A DNA stretch of 64,000 nt. It comes from Sphingomonas sp. R647 (GTDB lineage Bacteria > Pseudomonadota > Alphaproteobacteria > Sphingomonadales > Sphingomonadaceae). Made by a program: the position numbers and the translations under genes. This document shows positions 51,194 to 59,834 of this stretch, piece after piece. Every line of letters starts with the position of its first letter. Positions within the stretch are counted from its first letter, which is position 1. The stretch spans positions 61,340 to 125,339 of the forward strand of contig NZ_JAIQXT010000009.1 in the NCBI RefSeq assembly GCF_020177055.1, given 5' to 3'. The notes beneath the pieces are model-generated. The model worked only from the letters and a program-made list of their open reading frames with translations. It was not told the DNA's origin and did no database searches.

Positions 51194-52351
51194 ATGCAGC
51201 ACGTTTTTCCCGCGCACTGGGCAATGCCCCCAATCCTCATTGACGCGCTGACCGTGACGGTCGCGGTCGTGGCGGCGCTTGTGCTGCACTGGATCGCGAT
51301 CCGGGTCGCGCGCAGGCTCGCCGCGCGCACCCCGGATTCGATCGACGACGTGTTCGTCGACCGGGCGGAGCGCCCGTTGCGCTGGATCTTCGTCGCGCTG
51401 GCGCTCGCATCGGTCCGGCGGCTGCTGCATCTGGGCGACGGGGCGAGCGCCTTCTGGGGGCAGGCGGCCGGGATGATCGTGCCGCTGCTGCTCGGCTGGC
51501 TGGCAGTCAACATGATCCGCGCAGGCGGCCGGGCGGTCGAACTCAGCGCCGATATCAGCGTCGCCGACAATCTGCTCGCCCGTCGCCGCCGCACGCGCAG
51601 CGCGATCCTCACCCGCGTCGCAGTGTTCCTCGTCGGCTTCGTCACCATTTGCCTGATGTTGTTGTCGATCCCCGGCGTGCGATCGGTCGGGGTGACGCTG
51701 ATGGCCTCGGCGGGCCTTGCCGGCCTCGCGGTCGGTGCCGCTGCGCAACCGGCGCTCAAGAACATCATCGCCGGCATCCAGATGGCGTTCACCGAACCGA
51801 TCCGGATCGACGATGTCGTGATCATCGACGGCGAATGGGGCCGGATCGAGGAAATCCGGCTGACCTATGTCGTCGTCGCGATCTGGGACGAGCGCCGGCT
51901 GGTGGTGCCGGTGTCGAAATTCCTCGAGGACAGTTTTCAGAACTGGACGCGCAATTCCAGCCAGCTGCACGGCACCGCCTTTTTCTGGCTCGACCCCACC
52001 ACCGACATTTCGCGGCTGCGCGCGCGGCTTGAGGAGCTGGTGCGCGCCAATGAACGATGGGACGGGCGCGGCTTTGTACTGCAGGTCACCGACACCCGCC
52101 CGGATGCGATCGAGGTGAGGGCGCTCGTCACCGCACGGGATGCCGCCAACGCCTTCGACCTGCGCTGCGACATTCGTGAAGGGATGCTGGCGTTCATCCG
52201 CGATGAAATGCCCGAGGCATTGCCGCGTGGCCGCATGGAGTTGGGTCGTCCGGGCTGGAGCGAGCCGGTCGCACTGCCGCTGCCGCCCGCGCCGGGGGAG
52301 CAGGGCTCCAGCGGCGGGGCGGGGGCGATTCCCGAAGACGCGCGGCCCTAG
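51194..52351 (+). CDS. MscS-family mechanosensitive channel
   Basis: The 385-residue inner-membrane protein has four or so N-terminal hydrophobic helices, the pore-lining helix region (VGVTLMASAGLAGLAVGAAAQ, rich in Gly/Ala as in MscS TM3), the MscS beta domain (IRIDDVVIIDGEWGRIEEI, VVPVSKFLEDSFQNW) and a C-terminal alpha/beta domain. It would open on membrane tension to release solutes. ATG 51194 is used; ATG 51224 is an alternative. The C-terminal tail is Pro/Gly-rich. It is convergent with the DUF885 gene, whose stop it overlaps by four bases. Confidence 0.92.
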   Translation: MQHVFPAHWAMPPILIDALTVTVAVVAALVLHWIAIRVARRLAARTPDSIDDVFVDRAERPLRWIFVALALASVRRLLHLGDGASAFWGQAAGMIVPLLLGWLAVNMIRAGGRAVELSADISVADNLLARRRRTRSAILTRVAVFLVGFVTICLMLLSIPGVRSVGVTLMASAGLAGLAVGAAAQPALKNIIAGIQMAFTEPIRIDDVVIIDGEWGRIEEIRLTYVVVAIWDERRLVVPVSKFLEDSFQNWTRNSSQLHGTAFFWLDPTTDISRLRARLEELVRANERWDGRGFVLQVTDTRPDAIEVRALVTARDAANAFDLRCDIREGMLAFIRDEMPEALPRGRMELGRPGWSEPVALPLPPAPGEQGSSGGAGAIPEDARP

Positions 52352-54165
52352 CTTTTCCGGCTGGCGATATGCCGGTCGATCACGCTCTCCAGCACCGTCA
52401 GCGGCACGCCGCCGCCCAGCACCAGCGCATCGTTGAACCCCCGAAAATCATAGCGCGACCCCAGTTCGCGCTGCGTCTTGGTGCGCAGCCGGTTGATCGC
52501 AGTGTGGCCGAGCTTGTAGCCGCACGCCTGACCCGGCCAGCTGCAATAGCGGTCGACCTCGCCGCTGACTTCCTCGACCGAGGAGCCATTGGCGGTGGCG
52601 AACCACTCGATCGCCTGTTGCCGCGTCCAGCGTTTGGCGTGCAACCCGGTGTCGACCACCAGACGACAGGCGCGGAAGGCGAGGCTCTGGAGATACCCCA
52701 GCCGCCCGACCGGATCGCTGTCATACGCCCCCAGCTCCGCGCCCAATTGCTCGGCGTACAGCGCCCAGCCCTCGCTATAGGCGTTGAAGCCGAGCAGCGA
52801 GCGGACCAGCGGCAGCTTGAAGGTATACTCGCCCTGCCAGGCATGGCCCGGGATGCCTTCATGATAGGCGAGCGTGGCAAGGCTGTATTTGGTATGGAGG
52901 TGCGTGGTGCGCAGGTTGAGCCACACCCGCCCCGGCACGGTGCCGTCGATCGATCCCGCGCCGCCATAGGCACCCGGCGCGCCCGGCTCCTCGGCCAGCG
53001 GCAGCCGCTTCACCTCGACATTGCCGCGTACCAGCGTGTGGAACGCCTGCGGCATCTTCGCCTTCATGTCCTCGATCGTCCTGGTCATATAGGCGAGGAT
53101 CTGCTGCCGCCCGCCATCGGTGTCGGGGTAGAGGAACGTGTCATCCTTGCCGAGAGCGGTCATCCGCGCACCGACCGTCCCCTTGGAGTAGCCGAGCTTT
53201 TTGAGGATGGTATTCATCTCGGACTGGAGCGCCTTCAACTCCTCCTGCCCCGCGCGATGCACCTCGTCCGGGGTCATCGTCGTGGTGGTGGCGGCGCGCA
53301 ATGCCCAGGCATAATAGGCCTCGCCGTCGGGGAATTTCCACACGCCCGCATCGCTCGTCGCCTTGGCGCGGTGGCGTTTCAGTTCTGCGATCTGGCGGTC
53401 GAGCGCCGGGGCGATCTTGCCCGCCGCCAGCTTCGCCGCGGCCACCGCCTGATCGCCGGTCACGACCTTCTTGCCCGTGAAATTCTCGACCAGCTCCCAT
53501 TTCCCCGCATCGGTTCCGCGGGTCAGCGCGATCTGCTTGAGGCATTTGTCGAGCAGGAAGTCCGGCGCGATGACGCCCTTGTCGTACGCGATCTTGAGCC
53601 GCTCGGTCTCGCCGTCGATCTGTCCGGCCCAGCCCTCGAACCGCGCCAGCCACGATGCCGCATCCGCCGCGCTTTCGACCTTATGCTCGCTGTCGAGGAA
53701 GCGGGGCATGTCGAGATAGGCGCCGACATTCTGCACCGCGACATAGGGGGCGTTGCGCCACCCGCCGACCGCGACATCGCCATAGCCGAACGCCATGCCG
53801 TCCACCCCGACCTGAAACGCGGTGCGCACGACATCGACATTGGTCTGCATCACCGGCGACAGCGCCTTGCGGTCGAGTGCGTCGAGCTGGGCGATCCGCG
53901 CGCGCAGCCCCTCGGCGACCTTCTGGCGGCCAGCGACGCTGCGATCCTCGACCATCGACCGCAGATGCGTGCGCTCGCCCTTGTCGATGCCGAGCGAGGT
54001 CGCGCTCTCGGGCGAATTGGTCAGCAACTGCTCGGCCGTCGCGCTCAACAGCGCGTCAGCCGCAGCATCCGCCGATGGCGCGCTCTGGCTGGCGCAGGCG
54101 GGGAGGGCGGGGAGCGCGGCGAAGCTGGCGGTCGAGGCAAAAAACTGGCGGCGGGTGGGGGTCAT
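52348..54165 (-). CDS. DUF885 family exported hydrolase
   Basis: The 605-residue protein belongs to DUF885, putative metallo-carboxypeptidases. The zinc-type motif HEGIPGHAWQ is present near residue 435, and DxPG-like segments fit the family. The N-terminus has a twin-arginine-like and lipoprotein signal (TRRQFFASTASFAALPALPAC), so it is probably a lipid-anchored or periplasmic protein. ATG 54165 is the conserved start. It is divergent from the alginate-lyase-fold gene and convergent with the MscS gene. Substrate is unknown, likely a peptide. Confidence 0.9.
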   Translation of the reverse strand: MTPTRRQFFASTASFAALPALPACASQSAPSADAAADALLSATAEQLLTNSPESATSLGIDKGERTHLRSMVEDRSVAGRQKVAEGLRARIAQLDALDRKALSPVMQTNVDVVRTAFQVGVDGMAFGYGDVAVGGWRNAPYVAVQNVGAYLDMPRFLDSEHKVESAADAASWLARFEGWAGQIDGETERLKIAYDKGVIAPDFLLDKCLKQIALTRGTDAGKWELVENFTGKKVVTGDQAVAAAKLAAGKIAPALDRQIAELKRHRAKATSDAGVWKFPDGEAYYAWALRAATTTTMTPDEVHRAGQEELKALQSEMNTILKKLGYSKGTVGARMTALGKDDTFLYPDTDGGRQQILAYMTRTIEDMKAKMPQAFHTLVRGNVEVKRLPLAEEPGAPGAYGGAGSIDGTVPGRVWLNLRTTHLHTKYSLATLAYHEGIPGHAWQGEYTFKLPLVRSLLGFNAYSEGWALYAEQLGAELGAYDSDPVGRLGYLQSLAFRACRLVVDTGLHAKRWTRQQAIEWFATANGSSVEEVSGEVDRYCSWPGQACGYKLGHTAINRLRTKTQRELGSRYDFRGFNDALVLGGGVPLTVLESVIDRHIASRKS

Positions 54166-54302
54166 GCGGGCTCCGGATACGCGGGAGGGGGTGGTTGCAG
54201 CGGTTACCTTAGCGCAGCGCGCCGCGCATGCCACCCCGACCGGACGGTTGCGCGATGATCGCCAAGTTGTATGACATTAAGCATCACGGAGAGGATGGGC
54301 CG

Positions 54303-55481
54303 ATGGGGATCGAACGGCGTGCGATACTGGCTGGCGGCATGGCGCTGGCCGCGTGGGGCTCCATCCCCGCGAAAGCGCGGACCGCGCCGCTCGATATCGC
54401 GGTGATCGACCGTCGTCGCATCCTGCTCGCCGCCAAGCGCTACCTCGCCGAACAGCCGGTAACGATCACCGCCTTCCGCGCCGCGCGCAGCCCCGGAACG
54501 GCCCATGATTATTATTCGGAGGGCGATTATTGGTGGCCGAACCCAGCCGATCCCGGCGGCCCCTATGTCCGCCGCGACGGCTTTTCCAACCCGGCGCGGT
54601 TCGATGCGCACCGACAGGCGCTGATCCGCTTGAGCGTGCAGGTGCCCGCGCTGGTCGCGGCGTGGCGGCTGACCGGCGACCTGCGCTATGCCCGCCACGC
54701 CCAGTGTCACCTCAATGCGTGGTTCGTCGACCCGCAGACGCGTATGGCGCCGCACCTCGATTTCGCGCAGGCGCTCATCGGCATCAACACCGGGCGCGGG
54801 ATCGGGGTGATCGACACGCTGCATCTGGTGGAGGTCGCGCGCGCGGTCGCGGTGCTCGACAGTGGTTCGCCGCAGCGCTTCCGCCTCGCCCACGGCGATG
54901 CGATCCGCGCCTGGTTCCGTGCCTATCTGCGCTGGCTCACCACGTCGAAGAACGGCACCGACGAGCGCGATGAGCGGAATAATCACGGCAGCTGCTGGGC
55001 GCTGCAGGCGGCGGAGTTTGCCCGGCTTGTTGGCGATGGACCGGTGCGCAGCTTCGTCCGCGATCGCTTCCGCACGCGCCTGATCCCCGATCAGATCGCG
55101 CCGGACGGGAGTCAGCCGCGCGAAATCGCCCGGACCAAGCCGTATAGCTACAGCCTGTTCAACCTCGACGTGCTCGCCGCGCTGGCGCATGTCGCATCGG
55201 ACGATGGCGATCTGTGGCGCTTTGCTACTTCGGATGGCCGCTCGCTGGCGCGCGCGCTGGCGTTCATGGCGCCCTATATCGCCGACAAGGCGCGCTGGCC
55301 GTTCAAGCCCGATGTCGAATATTTCGATGCGCTGCCGGTGCGTCAGGTCGCATTGCTGTTTGGCGGGCAGGCGCTCGGGCGCACCGCTGATCTCGACCTG
55401 TGGAAGCGGCTGAATCCCGACCCGCAGCTGCCAGAGATTATCCGCAACTTCCCGCTGCGTCAGCCCGTGCTCTGGGTCTGA
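54303..55481 (+). CDS. Alginate lyase-fold (PL5-like) protein
   Basis: The 392-residue protein resembles the alginate lyase superfamily, with an (alpha/alpha) toroid. Signature pieces are YYSEGDYWWPNPADP, the catalytic-type NNHGSCW and PREIARTKPYSYSLFNL. The N-terminus has a twin-arginine-like signal (MGIERRAILAGGMALAAWGS), so it acts in the periplasm or outside. GGAGAGG precedes ATG 54303. No other polysaccharide genes flank it, so the true substrate may be another uronic polymer. Its last 22 bases overlap nfeD on the other strand. Confidence 0.88.
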   Translation: MGIERRAILAGGMALAAWGSIPAKARTAPLDIAVIDRRRILLAAKRYLAEQPVTITAFRAARSPGTAHDYYSEGDYWWPNPADPGGPYVRRDGFSNPARFDAHRQALIRLSVQVPALVAAWRLTGDLRYARHAQCHLNAWFVDPQTRMAPHLDFAQALIGINTGRGIGVIDTLHLVEVARAVAVLDSGSPQRFRLAHGDAIRAWFRAYLRWLTTSKNGTDERDERNNHGSCWALQAAEFARLVGDGPVRSFVRDRFRTRLIPDQIAPDGSQPREIARTKPYSYSLFNLDVLAALAHVASDDGDLWRFATSDGRSLARALAFMAPYIADKARWPFKPDVEYFDALPVRQVALLFGGQALGRTADLDLWKRLNPDPQLPEIIRNFPLRQPVLWV

Positions 55482-55966
55482 TCGTCGCGTGGTTGGTCAC
55501 GCAGGTCAGCCTCGATCGCCTTCACCGCCTCGACCACCACCACACCGCCGCGTACGGTGACGATCCGTGCCTTCTCCCCGGCGGCAAGGTCCGGCCCTTC
55601 CGCCGGCCATTCGCCATCACCGACGCGCACGCGGCCGGCGCCGCCGCTGATCGGCTCGACCACCGTTACGCTCTGTCCGATCATCCGCGCGGCGCGGTTG
55701 TTGAGGTCGGGGTCCGCGCTCGGCACCGGGTTCGCGCCGTACCAGCGCTTGCCGACCAGCACCGCGACCGTCGACCACGCGGCAAAGCTGATGAACTGCC
55801 CGATCGCGCCCAGTTCGGGGAACACCAGCGCGAGGATACCGGTCGCCGCCGCGCCAAGTGCGATGAAGGTCAGATACACGCCGGGAATCAGCAGCTCGCA
55901 CATCGCGAGCAGCGCCGCGATGATCAGCCAGACATAGCCGGCCTGATCGGACAACCAGTCGCTCAT
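55460..55966 (-). CDS. NfeD-family membrane protein
   Basis: The 168-residue protein has two to three hydrophobic segments (AGYVWLIIAALLAMCELLIPGVYL...) and a C-terminal OB-fold domain (about 95-155, MIGQSVTVVEPI, GDGEWPAEG). NfeD proteins partner SPFH/stomatin proteins in membrane quality control. ATG 55966 overlaps the SPFH stop by four bases, confirming the pair. Its 3' end overlaps the convergent alginate-lyase-fold gene by 22 bases. Confidence 0.93.
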   Translation of the reverse strand: MSDWLSDQAGYVWLIIAALLAMCELLIPGVYLTFIALGAAATGILALVFPELGAIGQFISFAAWSTVAVLVGKRWYGANPVPSADPDLNNRAARMIGQSVTVVEPISGGAGRVRVGDGEWPAEGPDLAAGEKARIVTVRGGVVVVEAVKAIEADLRDQPRDDQTQSTG

Positions 55967-56949
55967 TCCTGCGGCGTCCCGAACGGCGACTGGCGCACCC
56001 GCGCTGGCGGGGTGGGGGGCGGCGCGGGGGTTTCGACCTTGCCGAACGCTTCCTTCGCCAGCTCACCGATCCCGCCCAGCGTGCCCATCAGCTGCGTTGC
56101 CTCGACCGGGAACAGGATCGTCTTGGCATTCGGGCTGGTCGCGAACTTGCCGATCGCTTCGACATATTTCTGCGCGATGAAGTAGTTGAGCGACTGGGTG
56201 CCGCCGCTCTCGATCGCCTGGCTGACGACCTGCGTCGCCTTGGCCTCAGCCTCGGCGGCGCGTTCGCGCGCTTCGGAGTCGCGGAAGGCCGATTCCTTGC
56301 GCCCTTCGGCCTCAAGGATGCGGGCCTGTTTCTGGCCCTCGGCGCGCAGGATCTCCGACTGGCGGCTGCCCTCGGCTTCGAGGATGTTGGCGCGCTTCTC
56401 ACGCTCGGCCTTCATCTGGCGGCCCATCGCGTTGACGATGTCGGCGGGCGGGCGGATGTCCTTGATCTCGACGCGGGTGATCTTGACCCCCCATGGCGTC
56501 GTCGCATGATCGACCACCGACAACAGCCGCGCGTTGATCTCGTCGCGCTTGGACAGCGTCTCGTCGAGGTCCATCGACCCCATCACCGTGCGCAGGTTGG
56601 TCGTCGTCAGCTGGAGCAGCGCGACATACAGGTCCGACACCTCATAAGCCGCCTTGGCCGCGTCGAGCACCTGAAAGAACACCACGCCGTCGGTGGAGAT
56701 CATCGCATTGTCCTTGGTGATGATTTCCTGACCCGGAATATCGATCACCTGCTCCATCATGTTCACGCGGCGACCCACGCGATAGAAGAACGCAGGGTAG
56801 AGGTTGAACCCCGGCTGCGCGACGGTGGTGAAGCGGCCGAAATGCTCGATCGTGTAGTGATAGCCCTGGCGGACGATCTTGATGCTGGCGAACAGGTACA
56901 TCAGCACCAGCACCATCAGGATGAAAAATGCGCCGACCGTCAGTTCCAT
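55963..56949 (-). CDS. SPFH/Band 7 (stomatin-like) protein
   Basis: The 328-residue protein has one N-terminal membrane helix (FFILMVLVLMYLFASIKIV), then a Band 7 domain (GYHYTIEHFGRFTTVAQPG, RVNMMEQVIDIPGQE, TRVEIKDIRPP) and a long Ala/Glu-rich coiled coil (about 180-240). It resembles QmcA/HflK-like scaffold proteins of membrane microdomains. ATG 56949 is used. It is paired with nfeD downstream, the usual two-gene operon. Confidence 0.94.
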   Translation of the reverse strand: MELTVGAFFILMVLVLMYLFASIKIVRQGYHYTIEHFGRFTTVAQPGFNLYPAFFYRVGRRVNMMEQVIDIPGQEIITKDNAMISTDGVVFFQVLDAAKAAYEVSDLYVALLQLTTTNLRTVMGSMDLDETLSKRDEINARLLSVVDHATTPWGVKITRVEIKDIRPPADIVNAMGRQMKAEREKRANILEAEGSRQSEILRAEGQKQARILEAEGRKESAFRDSEARERAAEAEAKATQVVSQAIESGGTQSLNYFIAQKYVEAIGKFATSPNAKTILFPVEATQLMGTLGGIGELAKEAFGKVETPAPPPTPPARVRQSPFGTPQE

Positions 56950-56999
56950 CACGCGTCCCCTGGGTTTCCTAGTCCATTCGATCCTAGCATAGAGGGCCC

Positions 57000-57827
57000 A
57001 TGAGCAAAGCGATTTACGCCCCGCCGCGCACTGCGCTGTTCCTGCCCGCGTCGAACCCGCGCGCGATCGAGAAGGCCAGGGGCCTCGCCGCCGACATGGT
57101 GATCCTCGACCTTGAGGATGCCGTGAAGGCGGAGGACAAGGAAGCGGCGCGAGAGGCGGTGCGCGCGGTCGAAGGCTTTGGCGACCGCCCGTTCGGCGTC
57201 CGCGTCAATGCCAAGGACAGCGATCACTGGAAGGCGGACCTCAAGGCGGTGAAGAAATCCGCCGCGACCCATGTCATTGTGCCCAAGGTCGAGACGGCGG
57301 AGGCAATCACCTATGCCGCGCTCTATGCCGACCGCCCCGTGCTGGCGATGATCGAGACCGCGGCGGGCGTGATGAATGTCGGCCCGATCGCCAGCACCAC
57401 CGGCTGGGGCGTCGAGCTGGCTGGCCTGATCGTCGGCACCAATGATCTTGCCGCATCGCTGAAGCTGCCCCCGGCGGCGGGCCGCGCACAGATGGCGCTG
57501 TCGCTCCAGCTGGTCGTGCTGGCGGCGCGGGCGCGCGAACTCTGGGTGCTCGACGGCGTGTTCAATCGCCTCGACGATCCCGAGGGCTTGGCGGCGGAAT
57601 GCGCCGAAGGCCGCCTGCTCGGCTTTGACGGCAAGAGCCTGATCCACCCCAACCAGATCGACATCGCCCGCGCGGCGTTCGATCCGACCGAAGCGGAACT
57701 CGAAGAGGCACGCGCGCTGGTCGCGGCGTTCACCGGCGGGGCCGAACGCTACAAGGACGCGATGATCGAGGAGATGCATGTCGACCGCGCCAAGGCACTG
57801 CTGGCGCGCGCGGGCGGGCACAACTGA
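57000..57827 (+). CDS. HpcH/HpaI aldolase/citrate lyase-family protein (CitE-like)
   Basis: The 275-residue TIM-barrel protein fits the CoA ester lyase branch: LFLPASNPRAIEKA, DMVILDLEDAV, GVRVNAKDS, PKVETAEAI, IETAAGVMNVGPIA and GTNDLAASL. The metal-binding Glu/Asp positions are present. Related enzymes are malyl-CoA lyase/thioesterase or CitE-like proteins; without other citrate lyase subunits a CoA-ester role is likely. ATG 57000 is used. The next gene overlaps its stop by one base. Confidence 0.92.
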   Translation: MSKAIYAPPRTALFLPASNPRAIEKARGLAADMVILDLEDAVKAEDKEAAREAVRAVEGFGDRPFGVRVNAKDSDHWKADLKAVKKSAATHVIVPKVETAEAITYAALYADRPVLAMIETAAGVMNVGPIASTTGWGVELAGLIVGTNDLAASLKLPPAAGRAQMALSLQLVVLAARARELWVLDGVFNRLDDPEGLAAECAEGRLLGFDGKSLIHPNQIDIARAAFDPTEAELEEARALVAAFTGGAERYKDAMIEEMHVDRAKALLARAGGHN

Positions 57828-58162
57828 TGGCAAAGGCGGATCGCCTGGCGAAGCTCGACGAACACCGGATCGAGCTGGAGGCCGACTATCGCGCCGCGCT
57901 GATCAAGGCGCTTGAGGTGACGGCGGCGGGGCGTTGGGGCTTGTTCGGCCATAATGATGATCGCGCCAGCCGGGCTGCCGCTGCGCCGATGGTCGCCGAA
58001 CTGACCGAATTGGGTGACGACATCAACGTGATGCGCGAGCGCCTGTTGCTGCCGCCGTTCGACCTTCACGCCGAGTTTCTCCGGTCGCGCGGGAAAGTGG
58101 GTGCGCACGCCGTGGGGGAACCCAAACAGGCGCAGCAATGGCTGCAAAAACTGAACGGCTGA
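57827..58162 (+). CDS. Hypothetical protein
   Basis: This 111-residue soluble, helical protein (KADRLAKLDEHRIELEADYR, VAELTELGDDINVMRERLLL) is not recognised but has normal codon use for the genome. Its ATG overlaps the stop of the CitE-like gene (TGATG), so it is translationally coupled to it. A GRWGLFGHNDDRASR segment may form a conserved loop. Its role is unknown. Confidence 0.72.
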   Translation: MAKADRLAKLDEHRIELEADYRAALIKALEVTAAGRWGLFGHNDDRASRAAAAPMVAELTELGDDINVMRERLLLPPFDLHAEFLRSRGKVGAHAVGEPKQAQQWLQKLNG

Positions 58163-58260
58163 TGCGCTGTCCCGCGCTGCGACGCAGCACCCCCTAGCGC
58201 CCGTCACATAGCGCGGTTACATGGGCCGCCAATCTTCGACTCAGGACATTGGCGCACCCC

Positions 58261-59718
58261 ATGGATATCCCCCTCGGCCTCACTTTCGACGACGTCCTGC
58301 TGTACCCGGGCGAGAGCGAGGTCCTGCCGAGCATGGCGGACACCAGCACCTTCGTTACGCGCTCGCTCAAGCTGAACATCCCGATCCTGTCCTCGGCGAT
58401 GGACACGGTGACCGAAGCGGACATGGCGATCGTGATGGCGCAGCTCGGGGGAATTGGGGTGCTCCACCGCAATCTCGAGATTGATGAGCAGGTTGAGGCG
58501 GTGCGGCAGGTCAAGCGCTTCGAAAGCGGTATGGTCGTCAACCCGATCACGATCCGCGCCAGCGGCACGCTGGCCGAGGCGCAGGCGCTGATGACGCGGC
58601 ACAAGATCAGCGGCATTCCGGTGACCGAGGGTGATGGCAAGCTGGTCGGCATCCTCACCAATCGCGACGTGCGCTTTGCCGAAAATCCGGGGCAGCCGGT
58701 CAGCGAGCTGATGACCCACGACAACCTCGCCACCGTGTCGATCGGCGTGGGGCAGGAAGAAGCCCGCCGCCTGCTGCACCAGCGCCGCATCGAAAAGCTG
58801 CTGGTGGTGGACGAAAACTATCGCTGCGTCGGCCTGATCACCGTCAAGGACATCGAAAAGGCGGTGAACTATCCCAATGCGACCAAGGATGGTGCCGGTC
58901 GCCTGTGCGTCGCCGCCGCCACCACGGTGGGTGACAAGGGGTTTGAGCGCACCGCCGCCTTGGTCGATGCCGAAGTCGACCTGATCGTCATCGACACCGC
59001 GCACGGCCATAACAAGGACGTCGCGCGCGCGGTCGAGCGGGTGAAGAAGCTGTCGAACCGCGTCCAGGTCGTCGCGGGCAACGTCGCGACCGCCGCCGCC
59101 ACCCGCGCGCTGATCGACGCGGGCGCGGATGGGGTAAAGGTCGGCATCGGCCCCGGATCGATCTGCACCACCCGCGTCGTTGCGGGCGTGGGCGTGCCGC
59201 AGCTGACCGCGGTGATGGATGCCGCCAACGAAGCCGCCAAGTCGGGCGTGCCGGTGATCGCCGATGGCGGCCTGCGCACCTCGGGCGACCTCGCCAAGGC
59301 GCTGGCCGCCGGTGCCTCGACCTGCATGGTCGGATCGCTGCTGGCGGGGACCGAGGAAGCGCCGGGCGAGACGTTCCTGTATCAGGGCCGCGCGTACAAA
59401 TCCTATCGCGGCATGGGCAGCGTCGGCGCGATGGGCCGCGGCTCGGCCGACCGCTATTTCCAGGGCGACATCAAGGATCAGCTCAAGCTCGTCCCCGAGG
59501 GGATCGAGGGGCAGGTCGCGTTCAAGGGCCCGGCCAAGGACGTGATCCACCAGCTGATCGGCGGCATCAAGGCGGCGATGGGCTATACCGGCGCAGCGAC
59601 CATCCCTGAGCTGCAGCAGAAGGGCAAGTTCGTCCGCATCACCAATGCCGGCCTGCGCGAAAGCCATGTCCACGACGTGACGATTACGCGCGAGGCGCCC
59701 AACTACCCGACGCGGTAG
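58261..59718 (+). CDS. guaB: IMP dehydrogenase
   Basis: GuaB oxidises IMP to XMP, the committed step of GMP synthesis. The 485-residue protein has the TIM barrel start MDIPLGLTFDDVLL, two CBS domains inserted at about 90-205, the catalytic loop GIGPGSICTTR with the active Cys, and the flap GSVGAMGRGSADRYF. ATG 58261 matches family N-termini; a TTG at 58249 is less likely. The CitE-like/hypothetical pair lies upstream after a 98-base gap and the hybrid kinase follows. Confidence 0.97.
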   Translation: MDIPLGLTFDDVLLYPGESEVLPSMADTSTFVTRSLKLNIPILSSAMDTVTEADMAIVMAQLGGIGVLHRNLEIDEQVEAVRQVKRFESGMVVNPITIRASGTLAEAQALMTRHKISGIPVTEGDGKLVGILTNRDVRFAENPGQPVSELMTHDNLATVSIGVGQEEARRLLHQRRIEKLLVVDENYRCVGLITVKDIEKAVNYPNATKDGAGRLCVAAATTVGDKGFERTAALVDAEVDLIVIDTAHGHNKDVARAVERVKKLSNRVQVVAGNVATAAATRALIDAGADGVKVGIGPGSICTTRVVAGVGVPQLTAVMDAANEAAKSGVPVIADGGLRTSGDLAKALAAGASTCMVGSLLAGTEEAPGETFLYQGRAYKSYRGMGSVGAMGRGSADRYFQGDIKDQLKLVPEGIEGQVAFKGPAKDVIHQLIGGIKAAMGYTGAATIPELQQKGKFVRITNAGLRESHVHDVTITREAPNYPTR

Positions 59719-59834
59719 AGCTAAACCGCCCGATCCCAAAACTTTAGTCCGCCTGGGATCATTCGTTACGCCCGCGCGTTGATGCTGCGGGACGGTGCAT
59801 GCGCGCCGTCCCGGGGGCATGTATTGGAGCGGGC

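Noticed and set aside
52369..54258. A 629-codon plus-strand frame across the DUF885 gene
   Set aside because: Antisense shadow; the DUF885 protein has its signal and HExxPGH motif.
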